From positions 1 through 5,272 of the forward strand of contig JAUPLM010000277.1 in NCBI GenBank assembly GCA_030836965.1: DNA of 5,272 nucleotides. Direction: 5' to 3'. The translations under genes were made by a program, and so were the position numbers. The DNA comes from Thermodesulfobacteriota bacterium. GTDB taxonomy: Bacteria; Desulfobacterota; Desulfobacteria; Desulfobacterales; RPRI01. The stretch's first letter is position 1, and every line of letters starts with the position of its first letter. This document shows positions 1 through 5,272 of the stretch, in pieces. The notes below the pieces were generated by a model. It was not told the origin of the DNA. It saw only the letters and a program-made list of their open reading frames with translations, and did not search any database.

Positions 1-440
1 TGATCGATATCCATTATGGTTGAAGTGCTCTTTTTTGCAAACACGGCTTTTACTTTCAAGCCAGCGCGCATATTGCTCAGGGGAATGCCTTTAATTATAT
101 GGGCTATCGGCGTATCAGATCCGTCGATTTTAATGAGGGCGAGAATATACGGCGGTTTTACAGGCTGATGAGGTTCTTCATATCTTATGATGGTAAAGCC
201 GGTTACAATTCCGGTGTTTTTCAGTTCAACCCAGTTCTCGGATATGTTTGAAAAGCAGTGCTCGCAAACAGTTCTGGGTGGTACGAAAACCTTGTTGCAC
301 TTGTTGCATTTTAATCCCAGGATTTTTTTCTTGTCCCTTAAAGAGATGAGAAAGCGGCTTCCCGTGCGGCCTGCAAAATACTGGTATGGCAGGGCCAGTT
401 TTCCTTCAACTATAAAGCAGTCGTCCTTGGCTGAATCCAT
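1..440 (-). CDS. DUF35 zinc ribbon/OB-fold protein (3' end cut by window edge)
   Basis: A frame of 146 codons runs open to the left edge with no stop. ATG is at 440-438, preceded by AGGAG six bases upstream (about 447-451), which supports this start. Residues 1-40 are the N-terminal helical part (PYQYFAGRTGSRFL at 18-31). A four-cysteine zinc ribbon follows, C45-x2-C48-x10-C59-x2-C62, then a beta-rich OB-fold (about 65-146). This is the DUF35 layout. Such proteins are non-enzymatic partners of SCP-x-type thiolases and help bind or channel CoA-bound substrates (BbsA, ChsH2 C-terminal domain, archaeal thiolase/HMG-CoA synthase complex). The last visible residues, MDID, align with TDIK near the end of the fused DUF35 domain encoded at 783-3131, so only a few residues are probably missing. 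It is the last gene of the cluster seen, 342 bases after the ligase gene, and may be transcribed with it or separately. The likely partners are the two thiolase-like proteins upstream. The family call is firm; the substrate is unknown. Confidence 0.88.
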   Translation of the reverse strand, partial: MDSAKDDCFIVEGKLALPYQYFAGRTGSRFLISLRDKKKILGLKCNKCNKVFVPPRTVCEHCFSNISENWVELKNTGIVTGFTIIRYEEPHQPVKPPYILALIKIDGSDTPIAHIIKGIPLSNMRAGLKVKAVFAKKSTSTIMDID

Positions 441-462
441 AAATCTCTCCTTTTAAAACCTC

Positions 463-634
463 GTTTGAAGTCTTAATATGCTCACTCAATGAGCTTTTTG
501 GGGATTTATAAATCACTTACCTAAATCCCAAGAAGGTTTGGGCTGACGCCCTCAAAGCCTTGGGATTTTTAACGCTTCGTTCTTTAAAAATCTTTTCCCA
601 AAAATCTCAAATCCGTTCGCATATGACTTCAAAC
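463..634. repeat. 172-bp imperfect palindromic element (MITE-like inverted repeat)
   Basis: The ends are a perfect 10-base inverted pair, GTTTGAAGTC (463-472) and GACTTCAAAC (625-634). Further pairs nest inwards: ATATGC (476-481) with GCATAT (619-624); GAG-x-TTTTTGGG (491-502) with CCCAAAAA-x-CTC (597-608); AAATCCCAAG (523-532) with CTTGGGATTT (559-568). Near the centre GGGC-tgac-GCCC forms a short loop at about 540-551. The whole segment can therefore fold on itself with bulges. It has no coding capacity I would defend. The architecture fits a miniature inverted-repeat element or a large intergenic hairpin repeat. I see no clear target-site duplication. As RNA it could affect transcript stability or readthrough between the ligase gene and the DUF35 gene. 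Confidence 0.75.
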
Positions 635-642
635 CGGTTCGT

Positions 643-731
643 CCATCTGCTGTGTTGCGCTTCATCTTTCGTCATTGCGGCGTACTGAAAAGTACGCCTC
701 ATTCCTCAGAACTCGCACGCCTTGCATATGG
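643..731. repeat. 89-bp intergenic hairpin repeat with perfect 8-bp stem and GAAA loop
   Basis: At the core GGCGTACT (679-686) pairs perfectly with AGTACGCC (691-698) around the four-base loop GAAA. The outer ends CCATCTGC (643-650) and GCATATGG (724-731) pair at 7 of 8 positions, with patchy pairing in between. The arrangement, with TCGTCATTGCGG before the stem and CTCATTCCTCA after it, matches from memory a dispersed non-coding repeat seen in intergenic regions of Desulfobacterota. I could not check this by search. Neither strand shows the T tract of a standard intrinsic terminator after the stem. It lies just left of the stop codon of the ligase fusion gene and directly beside the 463-634 palindrome. 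Bases 732-782 hold nothing recognisable. Confidence 0.7.
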
Positions 732-782
732 TGTTTTTACCTTGCCGTCTTAGTTTTTGACTTATTACTATCTTATTAATGT

Positions 783-3131
783 TCAGTCGATTATTTCAAA
801 ATATTTTATGTCCGTTATCGCACCGATACGCTCTTCGTTCCATACGGGACGGACTTTCGCGCCTTTTCTTGCCCTTTCAATGTCTGAAGGTTTTAATTCA
901 TGCCAGAGGGTTTCATGCCCTTTGCACCCTTCAAGAAGAAAGTGAGCCGCGCAGTAAGGAGTTTCCCTGCTTTCCCCTGAAAGCGGGTCCGGGCTGGCAT
1001 AGTAGGCGATGTCGCATATTGTTATAACGCCTTCCGGGCCGACTTCGACCCAATCGGTCGCCCTGACCCTGCATTCAGCGCAAACTTCTCTTGGCGGAAG
1101 CTGGAGCCTTCCGCATTTCGGGCATTTGTTGGCCATAATTTTTTTATTTCTGAAGGCTTTTAAGAATTTTCCCATAACCGGGCCTGTCGCGAATCTCTGA
1201 GGTATCGAAAGCACCTGCTTGATTCTTATGAGTTCATCCTGTTTTTCATCTTCGGCTCCGGCTGGACCGGGAGGCGTATATTTCTTGAAAAATCTGGTTG
1301 CCTTCATGAGAAGGCCCATGTCTCCTTCCACCTTCAGCCTGCCTGAAGAGAAAGCGGACATTCCGTCGAGAGTGCCGAGTGTGATCGCGATCCAGTCCTT
1401 GGCGGAAATAGTGGTGGTAACGTTGGGAGCGTGGAGTCCTTTTAAAACTTTTACTGTGCCGTCTTTAACGGATACGGTCCATTCGCCGCCGCCCGTTCCG
1501 GTTATCACATATCCGTAATTGGCGGTGATACCTTTGACTCCTTCAGGATTTACTCTCGATTCCATCGTGCCGAAAATATCTTCAACGGTCGCCTCGGGAG
1601 CTTTGCTTTTCCTGGGCCGGGGAGTGAGCCCCCACGTGCGCAATTCTTTTTTCAATACCTTCCCGATAGGGCTTCGCGGGAAATCCCCGTCGATAATTTC
1701 AACATATTTCGGAACCTTGAACTTCGCCAGTTTTTCTTTGCAGAAGTTTATCGCTTCTTCTTCCGTAAGCGAATCGTCAAGCGGCACAATGAAAACTTTT
1801 ACCTCTTCGCCCATCGTCTTGTCAGGCACGCCTACCGTCGCGGCTTCCTGGATCTTGGGATGAGTGGCAAGAAGATTGTCGATTTCTTTAGGGTATATGT
1901 TTTCGCCGCCTCTTATGATCATATCCTTTATTCTGTCCACGATGAATATATATCCGTCGTCATCCCTGTATCCGACATCTCCTGTATGCAGGAATCCGTT
2001 CACTATTGTTTTAGCCGTTTCTTCTGGGCGGTTGTAATATCCTTTCATTACGGCATCGCCGCCGATAACTATTTCACCGGCAGCTCCCGGAGGCAGCTCA
2101 TTACCCTGTTCATCAATTATTTTTATTATCTGCCCGGGAAGAGGTAGTCCGATCGAGCCGATTTTACGGACCCCGTCCCGCGGATTAATGGTGCTGACGC
2201 ACGTTACCTCGGTTAAGCCGTATCCTTCAACGATAGGAATGTTGAAAACCTCCTGGAATTTCGTGAATGTTTCAGGAGTTAAAGGGGCGGCCCCGCAGAC
2301 TCCGAATTTTAAAGAGCTTAAATCGAATTTCTGGCGCGTCGGATCCGTGAGCAGTATCTGGTATACGGCCGGCACCGCAGACCAGAAATTGACCCTGTAC
2401 TTATCAACGACTTCCCAGAATTCGCTCGCGCTGAATCCTTTCCGGAGGACTATCTGGTGTCCCATTCCCATGGAAAATGTGCATGTCAGCATTGCGTTTA
2501 CGTGGAAAAGAGGCAGAAAGCACAGAAGCACCATTTTTTCGTCGAGTTTTAAAGCTTTGGTTATGCCGCTGACATCGGCAAGCACGTTTTTGTGGGAGAG
2601 CAGAACTCCCTTCGGATTTCCCGTAGTGCCTGATGTATAAAAAATATAGGCGGTATCTTCAATATCAGCGTCGGATTCGACGGGGGTCGGATCGTTTCCT
2701 TCCATGAGGGCGTTGAAGGAAACATGACCTGGCTGCGGAGATTCTCCCACTTCGATCACTACTTCAAGAGAAGGGCTCTTATCCCTGATTTCCTTTAATA
2801 TGGGAAGGTACTGGTCTTCAATTATAAGACCTCTCCCTTTGGAGTCGTTTAAAAGATATTCGACTTCAGGAGCCTTCCACCATCCGTTTACAGGTCCGGC
2901 GATAGCCCCGATTCTTTGAATCGCGAAATATGCGATAAGCGTTTCGGGGCTGTTCTGAACAAGAACATGGATAAAATCCCCCTTGCGGAATCCGAGCTTC
3001 TTTAATGCGTTTGCGAGTATAAATACGCGTTTGCGGAATTCATTATATGTAACGATTCTGTCATAGAAATTAAGATAGGTGGAATCCCCGTATTTCTCCG
3101 CCGCATTGTCAAGAAAGATTCCAAGATTCAT
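783..3131 (-). CDS. Acyl-CoA ligase - SCP2 - DUF35 zinc ribbon three-domain fusion
   Basis: This 782-aa protein starts at ATG 3131-3129 with AGGAGG (3137-3142) five bases upstream and ends in TGA. Residues 1 to about 500 are a complete AMP-forming ligase of the ANL superfamily: P-loop YTSGTTGNPKG (165-175), YGLTE (304-308), HTGD (382-385), hinge DRIK (399-402), GGENIYP (408-414) and the late catalytic lysine K491 in PRSPIGK. It should convert a carboxylic acid, ATP and CoA to acyl-CoA, AMP and PPi, probably in the cytoplasm, since I see no signal peptide or membrane segment. Residues of about 515-620 look like an SCP2 lipid-binding domain, ending in the typical GRLKVEGDMGLLMK. Residues of about 640-782 are a DUF35 module: helix, zinc ribbon C670-x2-C673-x10-C684-x2-C687, then OB-fold. 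Free-standing ligases are about 500-560 aa, so both extra domains are true additions. The frame is uninterrupted across all joins. The fusion implies that substrate activation is physically tied to the thiolase-like partners encoded upstream. Domain calls are strong; the substrate (bulky or hydrophobic acid) is inference. Confidence 0.93.
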   Translation of the reverse strand: MNLGIFLDNAAEKYGDSTYLNFYDRIVTYNEFRKRVFILANALKKLGFRKGDFIHVLVQNSPETLIAYFAIQRIGAIAGPVNGWWKAPEVEYLLNDSKGRGLIIEDQYLPILKEIRDKSPSLEVVIEVGESPQPGHVSFNALMEGNDPTPVESDADIEDTAYIFYTSGTTGNPKGVLLSHKNVLADVSGITKALKLDEKMVLLCFLPLFHVNAMLTCTFSMGMGHQIVLRKGFSASEFWEVVDKYRVNFWSAVPAVYQILLTDPTRQKFDLSSLKFGVCGAAPLTPETFTKFQEVFNIPIVEGYGLTEVTCVSTINPRDGVRKIGSIGLPLPGQIIKIIDEQGNELPPGAAGEIVIGGDAVMKGYYNRPEETAKTIVNGFLHTGDVGYRDDDGYIFIVDRIKDMIIRGGENIYPKEIDNLLATHPKIQEAATVGVPDKTMGEEVKVFIVPLDDSLTEEEAINFCKEKLAKFKVPKYVEIIDGDFPRSPIGKVLKKELRTWGLTPRPRKSKAPEATVEDIFGTMESRVNPEGVKGITANYGYVITGTGGGEWTVSVKDGTVKVLKGLHAPNVTTTISAKDWIAITLGTLDGMSAFSSGRLKVEGDMGLLMKATRFFKKYTPPGPAGAEDEKQDELIRIKQVLSIPQRFATGPVMGKFLKAFRNKKIMANKCPKCGRLQLPPREVCAECRVRATDWVEVGPEGVITICDIAYYASPDPLSGESRETPYCAAHFLLEGCKGHETLWHELKPSDIERARKGAKVRPVWNEERIGAITDIKYFEIID

Positions 3132-3154
3132 CGTAGCCTCCTGTGCTGTCTTTA

Positions 3155-3183
3155 ATTAACATAGAATTTTTTTTGGAACGCAA
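3155..3183 (-). promoter_or_regulatory. Weak sigma70-like promoter candidate for the ligase fusion gene
   Basis: On the minus strand TTGCGT (3183-3178) and GTTAAT (3160-3155) are separated by 17 bases. They match the -35 consensus at 3 of 6 and the -10 consensus at 4 of 6 positions. An A-rich run lies in the spacer, and the ribosome binding site of the ligase gene follows at 3142-3137. The location, between the heptamer array and the start codon, is sensible for an internal promoter. The match is poor enough to be chance in AT-rich DNA. Confidence 0.2.
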
Positions 3184-3190
3184 ATGTTTA

Positions 3191-3270
3191 GGCTATCGGC
3201 TATCGGCTGACAGCTATCGGCTATCGGCTGTCGGCTATCAGCTGTCGGCTATCGGCTGTCGGCTATCGGC
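3191..3270. repeat. Tandem array of 11 heptamers (GGCTATC type)
   Basis: Eleven consecutive 7-base units plus a trailing GGC fill 80 bases. GGCTATC occurs six times, GGCTGTC twice, and AGCTATC, AGCTGTC and GGCTGAC once each. Variation is confined mainly to positions 1 and 5, so the register never slips. Alternation of the TATC and TGTC types in the right half suggests growth by 14-base steps. The array lies 24 bases beyond the stop of the 398-aa thiolase-like gene and 59 bases before the ATG of the ligase fusion, inside the putative transcript. It is non-coding; its function is unknown. Such heptamer arrays are prone to copy-number change by slippage. Confidence 0.9.
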
Positions 3271-3294
3271 GAAAATCTGCGTCCTGATTTATCG

Positions 3295-4491
3295 TCATTT
3301 ATTATTACATTGCCATGGAATCTCTTTTGTCAGTAATAAGAGAACCGTCCACATTGTTCCCCCGAAACCCGAGGCCATGGCCTGATTTACCGGTTTTTTC
3401 ACCTGGTGCTCTCCGGCTTCCCCCATTATCTGGAGCGCTGCTTCTGCAACTCTTATCATGGCTGTAGCGCCGATCGGATTTGATGCTATAACTCCTCCGG
3501 ACGGGTTTACCGGAAAAGAACCGTCGATCATTATATCGCCGTTTTCAACCATCTTTATATGCTCGTCGTTTTTGAGCAGAAGGAATTCCCTCAGCCAGTC
3601 AAGCCCCCACCAGCTTGAAGGATCATACATTTCGAAAAGATCTATCTCTTTACGGGGATCCCTGATTCCGTTTCTTTCATAAAGTTTTTGCGCCGCGTAT
3701 TTATGGGTCGTCAGGTACGGGACGTTCCCGAAGATGCAGAAAAGCTCTTCTCTGTGAACCGTTATGTGATCCTTTATCCATGCGGGCTGCCTGCAGAGTT
3801 TTTTTGCTTTTTCTTCCGAAGCGAAAATCATCGCGCAGGCGCCGTCGCTCTGGGAGCACATGTGGATCATTCTCAGTTCGCCTACCAGCGCCGGGGAATT
3901 CACTGCAAGATCATCCGCCTGATCGAATTCGAGCCCCAGCCTCCTGTGGGCTTTATCGTTTTTCATGGCATGCTTGTCCATGATGATGCGGTATTTCATG
4001 GAAGCTTTCTTGGCTCTTTCTTCGCCGAATTCCTCTATGAGATCCGCGGCCGTCATTCCGGTGAGAGCTCCTGTCTGTAGCTGGCGGCCCCATAAGGGGT
4101 CGGCCATGTTGGTAATGCCGCCTGTCGTATGCCCTTCCTGGAGTTTTTCAAAACCCACAGCAAGTACTATATCATGAAGACCCGAAGCCACGAGATGATC
4201 CGCGGCGCAAACCAGGGTCGCCCCGGTTGTGCCTCCAGTTGTTACCCTTAAGGTTTCCCTGCCGTAAGCTCCTGTTCCGAGAGTGTGCCATAAATCCGGC
4301 TGGTGGACCATTTCAAACAATTCCATGTTGCCGTGCACAATGCAGTCAATATCATCTATTGTAAGCCCTGCCTGCTTTAAAGCGGCGGATACAGCCTCGT
4401 GGATCATTTCGGGCTGGTTCACCTCTTCGCGGTGGCTGGAATATACCGTCTGTCCCACCCCAATGATTCCGACATTTCTGTTTTTTTTCAT
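3295..4491 (-). CDS. Thiolase-like protein (SCP-x type) lacking the catalytic Cys and His residues
   Basis: This 398-aa protein has the usual length of an SCP-x/archaeal-type thiolase. ATG is at 4491-4489. The AGGAGA (4505-4500) eight bases upstream overlaps the stop codon of the preceding gene, so the two are translationally close. Family features run throughout: N-terminal VGIIGVGQT (7-15), LAVGFEKL (110-117), SQSDGACAMIFASEEKAK (213-230), NPSGG (329-333) and a C-terminal GGTMWTVLLL strand. The active-site positions are changed. The nucleophile Cys aligns without gaps to G87 in TGGTTG (85-90). The His of the usual E-x-H-D motif is Y289 in EMYD. The His of the usual GHPxGATG is N338 in SNPIGATA. 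C95 is eight residues from the nucleophile position and does not replace it. Ordinary Claisen-type thiolysis is therefore unlikely. A Tyr at the H-D position recalls the steroid aldolase Ltp2, which works with a DUF35 partner. Aldolase activity or a structural role are both possible. The fold call is strong; the reaction is unresolved. Confidence 0.9.
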   Translation of the reverse strand: MKKNRNVGIIGVGQTVYSSHREEVNQPEMIHEAVSAALKQAGLTIDDIDCIVHGNMELFEMVHQPDLWHTLGTGAYGRETLRVTTGGTTGATLVCAADHLVASGLHDIVLAVGFEKLQEGHTTGGITNMADPLWGRQLQTGALTGMTAADLIEEFGEERAKKASMKYRIIMDKHAMKNDKAHRRLGLEFDQADDLAVNSPALVGELRMIHMCSQSDGACAMIFASEEKAKKLCRQPAWIKDHITVHREELFCIFGNVPYLTTHKYAAQKLYERNGIRDPRKEIDLFEMYDPSSWWGLDWLREFLLLKNDEHIKMVENGDIMIDGSFPVNPSGGVIASNPIGATAMIRVAEAALQIMGEAGEHQVKKPVNQAMASGFGGTMWTVLLLLTKEIPWQCNNK

Positions 4492-4503
4492 TGCCCGTCT
4501 CTC

Positions 4504-5272
4504 CTAATCGCGTTCAAGTATTATAACAGTATGAAACTGTCCCGCCGGACCCATAACGCCGTGTGCAAGAGCTCTTTTCGCATCATTGACCTGTCTTTTA
4601 CCCGCCTCTCCTGTCAGTTGCAGAACCGCCTCCGCCGAGCGGACTAGGCCGGAAAGTATAAGCGGATTTCCGGCAAGCATTCCGCCCGAAGGATTTACGT
4701 GAAATTTGTCAGGTCCACCGGAATCGAGCCATTTGCCTCCATCGCCCTCTTCGCAGAGCCCGAGACCTTCAGCCCACATCGGCTGCTGATAAGCATACTG
4801 GTCGGATATTTCGATAACGTCGAATTCTAAACGCGGGTCTTTAATGCCGGCCCTGTCATATGCGCGCCTTGCTGCCTTTTTAAGCGCGAAATTGGAGGCA
4901 AGATCCCTGTCTCCCAAAAAGAAGCTGTCAATGCAGTTTCCAACTCCCGTTATCCAGACCGGATTCTTCGTGATCTCCTTTGCCCTCTCTTCAGAGGCAA
5001 GTATCATTCCCACAGCACCATCTGAAACCGGATATGCATGAAGCTGCCTGATGGGGTCCGCGAGCATGGGCGATTCAAGAACATCTTTTTCCGAGACAGG
5101 CTTGATTTCCGGAGTCAAAGGATTTATCGCGCCGTTATTTCGCGCCCGAACAACCACACCGGCAAGCTGCCTGTCGGTAATATTCGATTTGCCTGCATAA
5201 GCCTGTGCCTGAAGACCTGCTGCCGCGCAAAAATCCATCCCGACGGGACGCGTGTAAAAAGGATCGAAAGCA
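4504..5272 (-). CDS. Thiolase-like protein, C-terminal part (5' end beyond window)
   Basis: The frame is open to the right edge and ends in TAG at 4506-4504; about 256 codons are visible. An in-frame ATG at 5238 is internal: eleven residues upstream remain in frame without a stop, and alignment with the neighbouring 398-aa protein places it near that protein's residue 146. About 130-135 N-terminal residues, including the nucleophile region, are therefore outside the window. Visible motifs are SDGAVGMILASEERAK (codons around 5028-4981), NPSGG (4695-4681) and a terminal HTVIILERD. The usual E-x-H-D is EISD, with Ser at 4806-4804. The usual GHPxGATG reads GNPLILSG, with Asn at 4668-4666. Both catalytic histidines are therefore missing, as in the next gene, which follows after 12 bases. 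The two are diverged paralogues and may form a heteromeric complex with one or both DUF35 modules. Whether this subunit keeps a nucleophile Cys cannot be seen here. Confidence 0.88.
   Translation of the reverse strand, partial: AFDPFYTRPVGMDFCAAAGLQAQAYAGKSNITDRQLAGVVVRARNNGAINPLTPEIKPVSEKDVLESPMLADPIRQLHAYPVSDGAVGMILASEERAKEITKNPVWITGVGNCIDSFFLGDRDLASNFALKKAARRAYDRAGIKDPRLEFDVIEISDQYAYQQPMWAEGLGLCEEGDGGKWLDSGGPDKFHVNPSGGMLAGNPLILSGLVRSAEAVLQLTGEAGKRQVNDAKRALAHGVMGPAGQFHTVIILERD

Noticed and set aside
480..499. Plus-strand terminator-like GCTCA-ctcaa-TGAGC followed by TTTTT
   Set aside because: The stem is only five base pairs, no plus-strand gene precedes it, and the bases are better explained as part of the 463-634 palindrome.
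523..570. Intrinsic terminator for the ligase gene (AAATCCCAAG/CTTGGGATTT stem)
   Set aside because: The T run follows the stem only on the plus strand, whereas both neighbouring genes are on the minus strand. There the stem is followed by AGGTAAG, without a U tract.
1219..2640. Several plus-strand open frames of 95-150 codons opposite the ligase gene
   Set aside because: They are antisense shadows of a well-supported minus-strand protein, with no recognisable domains or ribosome binding sites.
3143..3385. Plus-strand 80-codon open frame with a repeating heptapeptide (YRLSA-like)
   Set aside because: The periodicity is only the translation of the 7-base array, which stays stop-free. The frame has a GTG start without a ribosome binding site and runs antisense into the end of the thiolase-like gene.
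4504..5238. Complete 244-aa gene starting at ATG 5238
   Set aside because: The frame continues upstream to the window edge. Alignment with the adjacent thiolase-like protein shows the ATG is internal, and no ribosome binding site precedes it.

Overview
The window is a compact, single-strand block of CoA-ester metabolism genes, all on the minus strand. It comes from a bacterium of moderate GC content. I guess a sulfate-reducing or syntrophic Desulfobacterota (former Deltaproteobacteria). The grounds are the gene set (thiolase-like proteins, DUF35 zinc ribbon/OB-fold proteins, AMP-forming acyl-CoA ligase) and an intergenic hairpin repeat of a style I associate from memory with that group. This is inference, not a database match.

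In transcription order (right to left): (1) 4504-5272, the C-terminal two thirds of a thiolase-like protein whose start lies beyond the right edge. (2) 3295-4491, a complete second thiolase-like protein of 398 aa, 12 bases after the first and clearly cotranscribed with it. (3) 3132-3294, a 163-base gap holding a tandem array of eleven 7-base units. (4) 783-3131, a 782-aa three-domain protein: acyl-CoA ligase, SCP2 lipid-binding domain, DUF35 zinc ribbon/OB-fold. (5) 441-782, a 342-base gap almost filled by two adjoining inverted-repeat elements: a 172-bp imperfect palindrome and an 89-bp hairpin repeat with a perfect 8-bp stem. (6) 1-440, a stand-alone DUF35 protein that runs off the left edge, probably lacking only its last few residues.

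Working model (inference): the ligase domain activates a bulky or hydrophobic carboxylic acid, perhaps a sterol side chain, other isoprenoid or aromatic acid, to its CoA ester, with SCP2 holding the hydrophobic part. The thiolase-like subunits and DUF35 modules then carry out a late C-C bond step. In known systems DUF35 proteins pair with SCP-x-type thiolases: BbsA/BbsB in anaerobic toluene degradation, ChsH2/Ltp2 in steroid side-chain cleavage, and the archaeal thiolase/HMG-CoA synthase complex. The complete thiolase-like protein has lost the catalytic cysteine and both catalytic histidines, with a Tyr at one His position. It is therefore unlikely to be an ordinary acetyl-CoA acetyltransferase and may be an aldolase-type or non-catalytic subunit.

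The most notable points are the ligase-SCP2-DUF35 fusion, the pair of catalytically altered thiolase-like proteins matched by two DUF35 modules, and the repeat elements in both larger gaps of the putative operon. I saw no RNA gene, CRISPR array, transposase or credible plus-strand gene.
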